Notes: generated from the sequence alone by a model not told the origin. A stretch of DNA of 64,000 bases from Plantibacter flavus (GCF_002024505.1 NZ_CP019402.1:4092001-4156000); one strand, 5' to 3'; positions 33,672 through 43,721 are shown, numbered from the stretch's first letter. A program made the numbers and translations.

Positions 33672-34556
33672 TCAGTCGGTCGGCCAGGGCGCGACCGCCG
33701 CGAGCCGCTCCGCCGTGAGCGCAGGCCGGACACCGCCTGCCTCCTCGCTGACGATCCGGGGCTGGAGGACCGATCGAGGACCGCAGGCGATCGGCACGAA
33801 TCCGGGACCGTGACCGGGCATGGGCGAGCCGCCGTGGACGATGATCCCCACGGTGATCCAGTCGCGCCGGTACCCCATGTTGTGGCGGACGTCGAGGTGC
33901 TCGACCGCGAACAGGTCCCCGAGCCGCATGTCGACCCCGGCGAGTTCGGGCGATTCCGGCACCACGGCGAGGTCGACGTCCCACTGGTGCGCGGGTCGGC
34001 CGATACCGTTCCCGGCCACCTTGCCCGGCAGCACCCCGACCACGTCGAAGCCGGCGACACCGTCCTCGACGCGCAGTGGAAGCGCGTCGAGCAGGGCGGG
34101 GTCGATGTTCAGCAGGACGATCTCCTCGGGCAGGTCCTCGCGGCGCAGCCCCTGACCCATGGCGTGCACCGCGATCCGGTCCCCGGGCAGCAGGGCGGCC
34201 ATCGTCTCGTCGTCGAAGGAGACGATGACCCGGCCCGCCTCGCCGCGCTTGCCGACGACGGACCCCGTCGCCCCCGTCGCCGCGCCGGACCGGACGGTCG
34301 CGCGGTTCCCGATGCAGGCGAAGGACGTCAGTCCGAAGCGCGACCCGGCGTCCGGGTGCACGAGCGTGACCCCGGGTGCGACGTGGTCGGTGTCTGAGGC
34401 GAAGACCGAGTCTCCCAGGTGCACGCCGAGGACGACCCCGCCGTCGCCGATCGGCACGTAGGGGTGCCCGTCGCGGTCGATCCGGTACGACACCATGGGG
34501 GTGAGGCCGGCGTGCTCGACGAAGCCGAGCAGGTTGTTGGCGATGATCGAGCTCAT
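33672..34556 (-). CDS. DUF4438 protein, paralogue B
   Basis: 294 residues starting MSSIIANNLLGFVEHAGL. Conserved DUF4438 features: PYVPIGDGGVVLGVHLGDS, FACIGNRATVRSGAA-TGATG, NIDPALLDALPL and WITVGIIVHGGSPMPGHGP. Family function unknown. ATG overlaps the stop of the upstream paralogue. No signal peptide. Co-encoded with TldD/TldE, so it may share or shape their substrate (inference). Confidence 0.88.
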   Translation of the reverse strand: MSSIIANNLLGFVEHAGLTPMVSYRIDRDGHPYVPIGDGGVVLGVHLGDSVFASDTDHVAPGVTLVHPDAGSRFGLTSFACIGNRATVRSGAATGATGSVVGKRGEAGRVIVSFDDETMAALLPGDRIAVHAMGQGLRREDLPEEIVLLNIDPALLDALPLRVEDGVAGFDVVGVLPGKVAGNGIGRPAHQWDVDLAVVPESPELAGVDMRLGDLFAVEHLDVRHNMGYRRDWITVGIIVHGGSPMPGHGPGFVPIACGPRSVLQPRIVSEEAGGVRPALTAERLAAVAPWPTD

Positions 34557-35461
34557 GCGGCCGTCTCCGTCGTGGTCGTGGTGGTGGTCGTCGCCCGGCC
34601 CATGCCGGCGAGCGCGGTGCCGAGGTTGGCGGCCCGGTCGTCGACGACCGTGAACGCCGACGCCGGTCCCGACAGCAGGGTTGAGGGCCCGGGGCCGTGC
34701 CCGAAGAGGCGGCACTCCCCCGTGGAGATGACGCCGATGGTGATCCAACCGGGCCGGTAGCCGCGTCCGTAGGAGTGGTCCTGGTCCTCGAGCACGACGA
34801 TGTCGCCGATGCGGAGGGACTCAAGGCCGAGCGACAGGTCCTCGCTGAGGCCCGGGTAGGCGCCCATGAGGTCGGTGTTGGCGAACTCGGAGAGCATGCC
34901 GCCTCCTGCACCCGCCGCCTCGGCCGGGACGCGCATGGCGACGCCGACCTCGAGTGTGCCGTCGGCCGCCGTCGAGAACGGCAGGTGCGGCAGGAGCCGC
35001 GGGTCCAGGTTCTTCACCCGGACGTCCGGGTGGTCGAGGAGGCGAAGGCCCTGACCGCGGGCCTCGACGCTCACGGCGTCGCCGGTCGTCACCTGGCGGA
35101 GCGCCCCGTCGGCGAAGTCGGCGAGGACGTAGGCGTGCTGGCCGATGACGACACCCTCGGCTCCTGCCGCCGCCCCCGAGCGCACGGTCACGACGTTGCC
35201 GACGCAGCTGAGGAACTGCAGTGCGGCGTTCGCCTCGGCACCCGCGTGCCGGATCGACAGCCCGGGTTCGAGATGGTCGCTCGCGTGCCCCGTGGCGGCC
35301 TCTCCGACGTGCGCGCCCATCGTGACCCCGCCCATGCCGGGCAGGATGAAGGGGTGGCCGTCGGGATCCACCCGGTAGCCGTGACGGTCGGCCTGGGGCG
35401 GCCAGACCTCTCCGGTCAGGATCTGCGTGACCAGCCGGTCCTCGTTGGTCCTGAGACTCAT
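34553..35461 (-). CDS. DUF4438 protein, paralogue A
   Basis: 302 residues with the same block order as paralogue B: PFILPGMGGVTMGAHVGE, LSCVGNVVTVRSGAA-AGAEG, NLDPRLLPHLPF, WITIGVISTGECRLFGHGP. The two share these blocks but differ elsewhere, so they are old paralogues, maybe a heterodimer. A Thr-rich tail ends the protein. ATG overlaps the TldE stop by four bases. Confidence 0.88.
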   Translation of the reverse strand: MSLRTNEDRLVTQILTGEVWPPQADRHGYRVDPDGHPFILPGMGGVTMGAHVGEAATGHASDHLEPGLSIRHAGAEANAALQFLSCVGNVVTVRSGAAAGAEGVVIGQHAYVLADFADGALRQVTTGDAVSVEARGQGLRLLDHPDVRVKNLDPRLLPHLPFSTAADGTLEVGVAMRVPAEAAGAGGGMLSEFANTDLMGAYPGLSEDLSLGLESLRIGDIVVLEDQDHSYGRGYRPGWITIGVISTGECRLFGHGPGPSTLLSGPASAFTVVDDRAANLGTALAGMGRATTTTTTTTETAA

Positions 35462-36897
35462 GCCGTCGCTCCCTTCGGGGCCGGTGCGGTGCCGAGGGCG
35501 AAGCCGCGGATGCGGAGTGGTGGCGCGGTCGCGGCACCGTTGAACACGTTCATGAGCGGCTGGCTCAGCGAGACCGATCCGACGCCGTCGACCCGCGCGA
35601 GACTGTCGAGCACGCTCACCGTGAAGCGCTGCGACTCGACCGGCCGCGTGATGCGACCGTTCTCGATGAGGAAGCACGCGTCGCGCGTGACCCCTGTGAT
35701 CGTGGAGCGGACCGGATCGACGGTGCGCGTGTACCAGAAGCGCTGCAGGTACACCCCGCGCTCGACGCCCGCGATGAGGTCGAGCTCGGTCGTGTCGGCT
35801 GCACGGAGGATGACGTTCATCGGGATCGCATGGGGCGCCTCCTCCCGGGCGATGTGGAAGTTGCCGGTCGATGCCGTCCCGAGCGCGAAGGCGGTCTCCC
35901 GGTCGGTGACGACCTCCGCGACCCGGCCGTGGTCGAGGAACGGGACGTCGCGCTTCGTGGTGCCCTGGAAGTCGAACGGGAACGGCAGTCCGAGGTCGGC
36001 CGTCGCGTCGTCGTGCACCGAGACGAGCGACGAGGCCGCCTGCTCCCCGGCGCGGGTCGCGGCCGTGCCGAATCCCGAGGCGAGGGCTCCGCCCGTGAAC
36101 CCGAAGGCGCCGAAGAAGTCGAGGAACTCTCCGGCGGCGAGCGCCCCGAGCACGACGTCGTACTCGCCGGGGGCGAGCGGGGCGCGACCCCGGGCGGCGG
36201 ACGCCTCCGAGAGCGTCCGCTCGACGGACTCCGCCGCCAGCAGGCGGTCCGACGACCGGGAGAGGTCCTTCCAGTGGGAGGAACCGTCGTCGATGCGGAC
36301 GGTCAGGGAACCCTGCGCCTCGGTCGCCGCGGCGTACCGGGAGGTCCCGCGCTCGCGGTCGTGGAAGGCGACCTCCGTGACCGCCCGGCCGAACATGCCT
36401 GCGGCCACACCACCGGCGCGATCGGCCTCCGCCATCGCCCGGTCGGCGAGGGCGACGTGCTCGCCGACGTCCCAGGCCGCCGTGTCCTCGCCCCAGAGCA
36501 GGGCGCCGGACGCGGTGCGACCCGACACGACCGGCTCGTCGACAGGGCCCGGTTCGGCTCGCGGTGGCGCGGCGGGGAGCCCCTGCCTGGCCTGTTCGCG
36601 CGCGGCGGCGCTGGCGTTCGCGACCGCCCGGCCGAGCCCGGAGATCGAGCTGGCCGCAGCGAGCGACGCCCGCCCGTCGACCTCGGCGCGGACCATGATC
36701 TGCACCTCGTCGATGGCCTGACTCTGATGCACCCGGCGGCCGGCGAAGCGGGTGAAGTCGCCGCGCCGCCCGGTGAGGAACGCCTCGATGCGGTCGGCCG
36801 GGGCGTCGCGGAGGGCGGCCTCGAGCGCTTCGGCGGCCCGCTCACCGCCGACGACGGGCCCGAAGGCGGTCGTGGTGGTGCTGTCGGTGTCACTCAT
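35458..36897 (-). CDS. pmbA: TldE/PmbA-family peptidase subunit
   Basis: 479 residues. N-terminal domain with DFTRFAGRRVHQSQ and the C-terminal domain with YDVVLGALAAGEFLDFFG, GTASTGNF and a TITGVTRDACFLIENGRI strand typical of TldE. It lacks a HExxxH site, as expected for the non-catalytic partner of TldD. The pair forms a metallopeptidase that digests unfolded peptides. Overlaps its neighbours by four bases on both sides. Confidence 0.93.
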   Translation of the reverse strand: MSDTDSTTTTAFGPVVGGERAAEALEAALRDAPADRIEAFLTGRRGDFTRFAGRRVHQSQAIDEVQIMVRAEVDGRASLAAASSISGLGRAVANASAAAREQARQGLPAAPPRAEPGPVDEPVVSGRTASGALLWGEDTAAWDVGEHVALADRAMAEADRAGGVAAGMFGRAVTEVAFHDRERGTSRYAAATEAQGSLTVRIDDGSSHWKDLSRSSDRLLAAESVERTLSEASAARGRAPLAPGEYDVVLGALAAGEFLDFFGAFGFTGGALASGFGTAATRAGEQAASSLVSVHDDATADLGLPFPFDFQGTTKRDVPFLDHGRVAEVVTDRETAFALGTASTGNFHIAREEAPHAIPMNVILRAADTTELDLIAGVERGVYLQRFWYTRTVDPVRSTITGVTRDACFLIENGRITRPVESQRFTVSVLDSLARVDGVGSVSLSQPLMNVFNGAATAPPLRIRGFALGTAPAPKGATA

Positions 36898-38420
36898 CGG
36901 TCCACTCCGATCCGGAGGTTCCGCACGAGCGTCGGCGAGGCGCCGTGCCCGAGGAACCCCCATTGCTTGGGTTCGCCCTTGCCGCAGGGCATGCCGAAGG
37001 CCTTGAACTCCTCCGGTCCCGCGACCGCTTCGACGGACTGCCAGAACTCGGGCGTCGTACCGCCGTAGGAGAAGCCGCGGAGGAGGCGACCCCGACGGCC
37101 GTTCTTCACCTCGTACGCCACCTCGGTGCCGAACTGGAAGTTGTGACGCCGCTCGTCGATCGACCAGCTGCGGTTGTCGTCGATGTAGTACCCGTCCCCG
37201 AGACGCTCCTGGAGTTCCTCGGTCGACCCGCTGCCGGGCTCGAGGAACACGTTCGTCGCGAAGCAGACCGGGGTGTACCCCCACCCGTCGGAGCGCGCGG
37301 CCCCGATCGACGGCACCCCGATCCGGGCGGCGGAGTCCCGCGTGGAGAGGAAGTTGCGGATGATCCCCTCCGAGATCAGCGGTTGCCGGGAGGCCGGGAC
37401 ACCCTCGTCGTCGAACGCGAAGGAACCCCGCGTGCCGGGCACCGTCGGGTCGGACGTGATGTTCACCGCCTCGGAACCGTAGCGGAGCGAACCGACCGCA
37501 TCGGGTCCGATGAAGGAGGTGCCGGCGTAGTTCGCCTCGTCACCGAGGATCCGGTCGAGTTCCAGGGCGTGACCCGTCGACTCGTGGATCTGCAGCGCCA
37601 TCTGGGCGGGCCCGATGATGACGTCGGCCGTGCCCTGCGGCGCGAGCGGCGCGGTCAGCAGTTCGACGGCCTCGCGTCCGATCCGGTCGGCCTCCTCGAC
37701 CATCCGGAGCCCCTCCACGTACTCCCATCCCGCCTGCGCGGTGTTGCCGTGGAACGAGTTCGGGAAGGATCGACGCTGCATCGTGCCGTTGCCGACCGCG
37801 TTCACGAGCGCCATAGCCCCGCTCTCGATGAGGTGCTGGTGCTGCATCGAGCCCTCGGTGTTGGCGAAGTGCCGATGCTGCCGTTTCGCATTCAGGCCGG
37901 CCTGCGCCATGACGACTTCGACGGGCGCGCTGGCCGCGCTCAGGATGTCGCCGAGCAGCGCCTGCCGCGTCGACGCCGACACCGCGAAGGGGTCGAGCAC
38001 GACGTCGGTCGCGTACCGACCGCTCACCGCCGGCATCGGTGGCAGCTCGGTGCGGTACGCGTCGGACACCCGGTCGGCGTTCCGCGCGTTGGCGAGCGCC
38101 CGGTGCGCGGCGAGCGTGAGGTCGTCGGCGTCGTCGATCGGCACGGAGGCGAACCCCCAACTGCCGTTGAACAGCACCCGGACACCGACGCCGAGGTTGT
38201 GCTCGATCCGCTCGTCCAGACCGGACTCGAGGGTGGAGTAGAGGCGCACCTCCTCGGCCTCGATGAGTCGCGCATCGGCGTAGCCGACCCCCGGGACGTC
38301 CAGGGCGGCGAGCACCCTGGTGAGCATGGTCGCCGCGGTCCCATCGTCCGCGAGTTCACCCCAGGCGTGGGCCGCGGCGTCCACCGCGGCGAGCGGCGCG
38401 ACCGTGTCGGCGCTCGTCAC
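36894..38420 (-). CDS. tldD: TldD-family metallopeptidase subunit
   Basis: 508 residues. The zinc motif HESTGH is at 279-284 in ALQIHESTGHALELDR; further ligand region in the FATNVFLEPGSGS part. VRVLFNGSWGFAS and GDGYYIDDNRSWSID are family features. With TldE it degrades peptides and matures microcin B17 in E. coli. GTG 38420 overlaps the dehydrogenase stop (GTGA). Its place behind a peptide importer suggests it processes imported peptides. Confidence 0.95.
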   Translation of the reverse strand: MTSADTVAPLAAVDAAAHAWGELADDGTAATMLTRVLAALDVPGVGYADARLIEAEEVRLYSTLESGLDERIEHNLGVGVRVLFNGSWGFASVPIDDADDLTLAAHRALANARNADRVSDAYRTELPPMPAVSGRYATDVVLDPFAVSASTRQALLGDILSAASAPVEVVMAQAGLNAKRQHRHFANTEGSMQHQHLIESGAMALVNAVGNGTMQRRSFPNSFHGNTAQAGWEYVEGLRMVEEADRIGREAVELLTAPLAPQGTADVIIGPAQMALQIHESTGHALELDRILGDEANYAGTSFIGPDAVGSLRYGSEAVNITSDPTVPGTRGSFAFDDEGVPASRQPLISEGIIRNFLSTRDSAARIGVPSIGAARSDGWGYTPVCFATNVFLEPGSGSTEELQERLGDGYYIDDNRSWSIDERRHNFQFGTEVAYEVKNGRRGRLLRGFSYGGTTPEFWQSVEAVAGPEEFKAFGMPCGKGEPKQWGFLGHGASPTLVRNLRIGVDR

Positions 38421-39583
38421 GCGCGGGCCGCCTCGGCGTCGTTCGCGTCCGACGGGGCGAGCGCGAGGGGGAAGTCGCACCAGGCGCGGGTGCGGAAGGA
38501 CAGCTCGAACGCGTTGATCGTCTCCTGGACGAGCGCGCCCTGGTCGAAGTTGCCCTGGTTGAAGTCCTCACCGGAGAGGATCTCGGTGGCGAAGTCCTTG
38601 CAGAGGTTCGAGTAGAAGAGGAACGGCCAGGGCTCGGTGGACGCCCCACCCTCGGGGAAGAACTCCTGGGGGATCTCGAGCTCCTCGAATTCGACCTGGT
38701 CCTTCTTCGCGACCTTGATCGTCTGGCAGATACCCGCCTCCTCGACGAGGCGGACGATGATCGCGCCCTCCGAACCGTAGATGCGGGCCTCGATGCCGGG
38801 GAAGTTGCCGACGGTGACGTAGGACGACTGGATCGACGCCAGACGGCCCTGCTCGAACTCGGCGATCCACATGTCGCCGTCGTCGATGTTCATCCGCTGC
38901 ATCGCGCCCGTGTCGCGGACCATCCGCTCCGGGACGAAGTTGCGCATCGTCCCGACGACGCTCGTCATGGGCGCGTCGAGCCACCAGTGCATGATGTCGA
39001 TGATCGGCGCGCCGTAGCCCTCGATGGAGGAGACGGCGATGACCTCGGGGTCGGCGTCCGGGTCCACCTGACGCAGCGGCGTCTTCGGATCGATCCACTG
39101 GCTGTTCTGCTCGTAGCCGTTGAAGATGTAGGGCTCGCCGATGAACCCCTGGTCGATGAGGTGCTTCGCGTACTGGATGGCGGGGGCGAAGCGGAAGGTG
39201 AAGCCCAGCTTCGTCTTGACGCCACGCTCGGCGGCGAGCGCCGCGGCGCGCCGGGTCTCGGTGTAGTCGCTGTTGACGGGCTTCTCGCAGAGGACGTGCT
39301 TGCCCGCCGCGATGGCCGCCATGGAGATCTCGAAGTGCATGGCGTTGCCGGTCGCGACGTCGATGACGTCGATTTCGGGGTCGTCGATCAGTTCGCGGTA
39401 GTCGGTCACGGCACGCTCGACGCCGAACTCCGCGGCCGCCGACGCGAGCGCCTCCTCGTCGATCTCGGCGAGCGCGACGACCTCGACACGCGGGTCGCGC
39501 TGCCAGCCGGGGATGTGGGAGCGGACGGCCCAGCGGCCGGCACCGACGACGGCGACTCGGAGCTTGCGATCGGACTCGGACAT
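38417..39583 (-). CDS. Gfo/Idh/MocA-family oxidoreductase
   Basis: 388 residues. Rossmann VAVVGAGRWAVRSH, the CEKP motif (HVLCEKPVNSD) with catalytic Lys, and IIDIMHWWLD in the substrate domain. NAD(P)-dependent oxidoreductase for polyols, sugars or amino-acid-like compounds. Placed between the permeases and TldD, so it may modify a released product. Confidence 0.93.
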   Translation of the reverse strand: MSESDRKLRVAVVGAGRWAVRSHIPGWQRDPRVEVVALAEIDEEALASAAAEFGVERAVTDYRELIDDPEIDVIDVATGNAMHFEISMAAIAAGKHVLCEKPVNSDYTETRRAAALAAERGVKTKLGFTFRFAPAIQYAKHLIDQGFIGEPYIFNGYEQNSQWIDPKTPLRQVDPDADPEVIAVSSIEGYGAPIIDIMHWWLDAPMTSVVGTMRNFVPERMVRDTGAMQRMNIDDGDMWIAEFEQGRLASIQSSYVTVGNFPGIEARIYGSEGAIIVRLVEEAGICQTIKVAKKDQVEFEELEIPQEFFPEGGASTEPWPFLFYSNLCKDFATEILSGEDFNQGNFDQGALVQETINAFELSFRTRAWCDFPLALAPSDANDAEAARA

Positions 39584-39655
39584 GGTGGTTCTCCTTCTGC
39601 GGGTGCCGGCATCGTGCGATGCGCGGACGGTGGTGGGATCGGTCGGAGGTTCAGG

Positions 39656-40591
39656 TCACGCGCGCTGCAGGCGGACGCGTGGGTCGATGACGGAGTAGAG
39701 GAGGTCGACGATGAAGTTGACGACCACGATGAAGAGGGCCGAGAAGAGCACGGTGCCGACGATCATCGGGGTGTCGAGGTTGGAGATCGCGTCGAAGGCG
39801 AGCCGGCCGATGCCGTTCAGTCCGAACACGGTCTCGACGATCACGACGCCTCCGAGGAAGTATCCGAAGTCGAGTCCGATCATCGTGACGAGCGGGATCG
39901 CGACGTGCCGGAAGCAGTGGCGCCAGAGGATGGTCCGCTCGGGCATGCCCTTCGCCCTGGCCATCCGGACGAACGGCGAGTCGAGCGTCTCGATCATGTT
40001 CGTCCGCGTCATGCGGGCGTACCAGGCACCGCCGCCCGACCCGAGCGTGAAGGTCGGGAGCACGAGGTACCAGATGATCGGGTCACCGAGCCCGTTGAGC
40101 GGGAACAGTCCCCAACTGAACGCGAAGTAGTAGATGAGGAGCAGGCCGAGCCAGAACGACGGCGCCGACAGTCCGATCAGCGAGACGAAGGTCACCGTGC
40201 GGTCGACCCAGCCACCGCGACGGTAGGCGGCGTAGATGCCGGCCGGGACACCGAGGATGATCTGCCAGACGAGCCCGCCGATCGCTACGAGGACCGTCGT
40301 CGGCAGAGCGGAGACGATCCGCTCGAACACACTCGTCTCCCGCAGGACGTACGAGGTGCCGAGATCGCCGCTCAGGAGCCGGCCGATGAACCCGAGGTAC
40401 TGCTCCCACAGCGGGGCGTCGAGGCCGAGCTGTGCGCGGATGGATGCGATCGTCTCGGCACTCGCGTTCGGCCCGGCGAGGGTCGCCGCCGGGTCCGCGG
40501 GGACGGCGTAGACGAGGAGGAACGCGAGGCTGACCACCCCGAAGAGGACGAGGGCCATCTGGCCGAGTCGTCGTGCAAGCCACCAGAACAC
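39656..40591 (-). CDS. peptide ABC transporter permease (DppB type), transporter 2
   Basis: 311 residues: FWWLARRLGQMALVLFGVVS first span, DPAATLAGPNAS, EAA loop (FVRMARAKGMPERTILWRHCFRH). Starts 4 bases after the other permease. Standard length. Confidence 0.93.
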   Translation of the reverse strand: MFWWLARRLGQMALVLFGVVSLAFLLVYAVPADPAATLAGPNASAETIASIRAQLGLDAPLWEQYLGFIGRLLSGDLGTSYVLRETSVFERIVSALPTTVLVAIGGLVWQIILGVPAGIYAAYRRGGWVDRTVTFVSLIGLSAPSFWLGLLLIYYFAFSWGLFPLNGLGDPIIWYLVLPTFTLGSGGGAWYARMTRTNMIETLDSPFVRMARAKGMPERTILWRHCFRHVAIPLVTMIGLDFGYFLGGVVIVETVFGLNGIGRLAFDAISNLDTPMIVGTVLFSALFIVVVNFIVDLLYSVIDPRVRLQRA

Positions 40592-40594
40592 GGT

Positions 40595-41527
40595 CTACCT
40601 CGCCATCGGTGCAGCTGAGTCGAGCATCTCGGACAACCAGTCGCCGACGAGGTTGAACGCCATCACCGTCACGATCAGGCAGATGCCGGGGATGAAGAGC
40701 ATCCAGGGGGCGATCTGGAAGTAGGTGCTCCCGTCGGAGATCATCTGCCCCCACGAGGCCTGCGGGATCGGGACACCGATGCCGAGGAACGACAGGGCGC
40801 TCTCGATGAGGATCGAGGAGGCGACGCCGAGCGTGGCGTACACGATGATCGCCGGCAGCAGGTGCGGGATGATGTGCTTCCACATGATGCGGAGGTGCCC
40901 GACACCGAGCGTCCTGGTCGCGACGACGAACTCGCGGTGCTTCAGGGAGATGACCATGCCGCGGATGATGCGGGCGAGCGTCGTCCAGTAGATGAGGGCG
41001 ATGACGATGATGACGTTCGTGGTACTCCGGGTCGTGACCGCGATGAGGGCCGTGCAGAGCAGGAGGATCGGGAAGGAGATGACGACGTCGGTGATGCGCA
41101 TGAGCACCGCCTCGACGATGCCGCCGAAGTAGCCGGCGATCACCCCGACCGTCACCCCGACGATCGTCGCGAGTCCGTTGGCCACGATCCCGATCACGAG
41201 GGACACCTGCGTGCCCGAGATGAGCCGCGAGAGCACGTCGCGACCGAGCGCATCGGTCCCCAGGAGGAACCCGGGCGTCCCGGGCGGGAGCGGCTGCCCC
41301 TGCGGCCCGAGTCCGATGTCGTTGTAGGTCTGCAACGGGTCGTGGGGCGTGATGAGCGGAGCCAGCACCGCGATGAGCGCGATGAGGAGCAGCACGATGA
41401 GCGACACGAACGCCGCGGGGTCGCGTCGGAGACTGCGCAGCACCTCGCGGGCGCGCATCGGTCGGTCATCGTCGGTCGCCGCCAGGTCGACACCCTGGCC
41501 GATGACGGGAGGCAGTGCTTCACTCAT
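40595..41527 (-). CDS. peptide ABC transporter permease (DppC type), transporter 2
   Basis: 310 residues with the OppC_N segment, PHDPLQTYNDIGL, GTDALGRDVLSRLISG and an EAA loop (FVVATRTLGVGHLRIMWKHI). ATG 41527 overlaps the ATPase stop by four bases. Confidence 0.93.
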   Translation of the reverse strand: MSEALPPVIGQGVDLAATDDDRPMRAREVLRSLRRDPAAFVSLIVLLLIALIAVLAPLITPHDPLQTYNDIGLGPQGQPLPPGTPGFLLGTDALGRDVLSRLISGTQVSLVIGIVANGLATIVGVTVGVIAGYFGGIVEAVLMRITDVVISFPILLLCTALIAVTTRSTTNVIIVIALIYWTTLARIIRGMVISLKHREFVVATRTLGVGHLRIMWKHIIPHLLPAIIVYATLGVASSILIESALSFLGIGVPIPQASWGQMISDGSTYFQIAPWMLFIPGICLIVTVMAFNLVGDWLSEMLDSAAPMAR

Positions 41528-42591
41528 GCGTCGGCTCCGATCCGAGCGGGTTCCGGGACCAGGACGGGATCCGCGAAGTGGCACGCCGCGTCCTGCCCCG
41601 ATGTCGTGGTCCGCAGCGGCGGCGCGACGGTCCGGCAGACCTCCTGGGCCATCGGACACCGCGGGTGGAAGCTGCACCCGCTCGGCGGGTTCGCGGCGCT
41701 CGGCGGTTCGCCCGTGAGACGGACGCGCGGCAGGCGGGTCGAACGATCGCGGACGATCGGCTCCGGCACCGCCGACAGCAGGGCTCTCGTGTACGGATGC
41801 TGCGGGTTCTCGAAGATCTCGTCGCGCGTCCCGATCTCGACCAGACGTCCGAGGTACATGATGCCGACGTGGTCCGCCATGAACCGGAGGGTGGACAGAT
41901 CGTGCGAGATGAAGAGGTACGCGAGACCGAGCTCCTCCTGCAGGTCCTTGAGCAGATTGAGCACCTGCGCCCGGACCGAGACGTCGAGCGCGGAGACGGC
42001 CTCGTCGCAGAGGATGAGGCGCGGATCGACGCAGAGCGCGCGAGCGATCGACACGCGTTGCCGCTGTCCGCCGGACAACTCGCGCGGACGCCGATCGATG
42101 AAGCTCCGCGACAGGCCCACCTGGTCGAGGATGCCCTCGACCGCCCGCCTCGGGTCGGTCGGCTTGGTGGTCCGGAGCGAGATCGCCTCGAGCAGGGTCT
42201 CCCCCACCTTCATCCGCGGGTCGAGCGAGTCGTAGGGGTCTTGGAAGATCATCTGCATCGTGCGGCGGTACTCCGCGAGCCGACGTCCTCGCAGCGCTCC
42301 CACGTTCTCACCGTTCAGCCGCATGCTGCCGGCGGAGGCCTGGTTGATGCCCATGAGCGTCCTGGCGATGGTGCTCTTCCCGGAGCCCGACTCGCCGGCG
42401 ATGCCGAGGGTCTCGCCGGCACGGAGCTGGAAACTGACGCCCTGCACGGCGGGGACGCGGGACGCCCGTCGACCGATACCACCGGAGCGGCGGAACGTGA
42501 CCTCGAGGTCCCGCACCTCGAGCAGCGCCTCGCCGGCCCGCGAGCGGCTGCTGGGACCGTTGACGAGGTCCGAACCGTCGAGCCGGCTCAT
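41524..42591 (-). CDS. peptide ABC transporter ATPase (DppF type), transporter 2
   Basis: 355 residues. Walker A GESGSGKST, Q-loop FQDPYDSLDPR, signature LSGGQRQR, Walker B LILCDEA, SHD switch. C-terminal oligopeptide/dipeptide domain with a Cys cluster (GCSFHPRCPMAQEVC) that may bind an Fe-S group. Overlaps both neighbours. Confidence 0.95.
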   Translation of the reverse strand: MSRLDGSDLVNGPSSRSRAGEALLEVRDLEVTFRRSGGIGRRASRVPAVQGVSFQLRAGETLGIAGESGSGKSTIARTLMGINQASAGSMRLNGENVGALRGRRLAEYRRTMQMIFQDPYDSLDPRMKVGETLLEAISLRTTKPTDPRRAVEGILDQVGLSRSFIDRRPRELSGGQRQRVSIARALCVDPRLILCDEAVSALDVSVRAQVLNLLKDLQEELGLAYLFISHDLSTLRFMADHVGIMYLGRLVEIGTRDEIFENPQHPYTRALLSAVPEPIVRDRSTRLPRVRLTGEPPSAANPPSGCSFHPRCPMAQEVCRTVAPPLRTTTSGQDAACHFADPVLVPEPARIGADA

Positions 42592-43601
42592 GCGGCCGAC
42601 TCCTGCTCGACCACGAAGGCCTCCGGTGCGACGACGCCGCACGCGACCCGCTGCCCGACACCGCCGAGCGGTGCCTGGACGAGCGCCGGGTCGTTCGTGA
42701 GACACGCGTCGACGGCTGCTGGGCAACGCGGCGCGAACGCGCAACCGCTCGGCCGACGGCCGGCCGTCGGTGGCGCCCCGGAGATGGTGCGGAGCCGCGG
42801 CGGGATCGGCTCGGACAACTTGAGGATGGAGCCGAGCAGCGCGTGCGTGTACGGGTGCTGCGGGTCGCCGACGATCTGCTCGGCCGTGCCCTCCTCCACG
42901 ATGCGCCCCGCGTACATGACGAGGATGCGGTCGCAGAAGCTGGAGATGACACCGAGGTCGTGGCTGATGAGGATGACGCCCGTGTCCTGCTCGGAGACCA
43001 TGTCGTCGAGCAGGTCGAGCACCTGGGCCTGCACGGTCACGTCGAGCGCCGTGGTCGGCTCGTCCGCGATCAGCAGCTTCGGTGAGCAGGCGGTCGCGAT
43101 GGCGATGCAGACGCGCTGCCGCATCCCGCCGGAGAACGCCCCGGGGAAGTCGTTCATGCGCGCCTCCGCGTCGGGGATCCCGACGCGGCGCAGCAGGTCG
43201 ACGGCGCGGGCGCGAGCGGCGACGCGGCCCATGCCCAGGTGCGTCTCGAGCGACTCCGTGATCTGCCGGCCGACCCGCATGAGCGGGTTGAGGCTCGACA
43301 TGGGGTCCTGGAAGACCATCGCGACCTGCGAACCGCGCCACTGCTGCAGCGCCCGGTCGGAGTAGGCGAGGACGTCCTCCCCGCCGAACCGCACCGATCC
43401 GCCGGCGATCACACCGGGGTCCGACACGAGCCGCATCACGGCCTGCGACGTCAGGGACTTGCCGGAACCCGACTCCCCCACGATGCCGACGCGCTCACCC
43501 GCGGACACCTGGAACGAGACGCCGTCGACGGCGTGGAAGGGGTCCCCCGAGGAGGTCGGGAAGTCGACCACGAGGTTGGAGACGTCGAGCAGCGCACTCA
43601 T
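42588..43601 (-). CDS. peptide ABC transporter ATPase (DppD type), transporter 2
   Basis: 337 residues. Walker A GESGSGKSL, FQDPMSSLNP, signature FSGGMRQR, Walker B LLIADEP, SHD. C-terminal Cys-bearing domain (GCAFAPRCPAAVDAC). First ATPase gene after the binding protein. Confidence 0.95.
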   Translation of the reverse strand: MSALLDVSNLVVDFPTSSGDPFHAVDGVSFQVSAGERVGIVGESGSGKSLTSQAVMRLVSDPGVIAGGSVRFGGEDVLAYSDRALQQWRGSQVAMVFQDPMSSLNPLMRVGRQITESLETHLGMGRVAARARAVDLLRRVGIPDAEARMNDFPGAFSGGMRQRVCIAIATACSPKLLIADEPTTALDVTVQAQVLDLLDDMVSEQDTGVILISHDLGVISSFCDRILVMYAGRIVEEGTAEQIVGDPQHPYTHALLGSILKLSEPIPPRLRTISGAPPTAGRRPSGCAFAPRCPAAVDACLTNDPALVQAPLGGVGQRVACGVVAPEAFVVEQESAA

Positions 43602-43624
43602 GTCGCGTCCTTTCGGTGGGGGCG

Positions 43625-43656
43625 CCGCGGGTGGTCCGTCGAGGGACCACCCGCGG
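43625..43656 (-). terminator. hairpin after the transporter 2 binding-protein gene
   Basis: CCGCGGGTGGTCC (43625-43637) pairs perfectly with 43644-43656 around a 6-base loop, in the 120-base gap before the ATPase genes. Same place as the hairpin in transporter 1, so likely partial termination. Confidence 0.65.
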
Positions 43657-43721
43657 TTCGGGTTCCGTGGTGCGGTGATGCGGGTGGCGCGCCGGTGCGC
43701 CGGGTGATGCGTATCCGGTGG

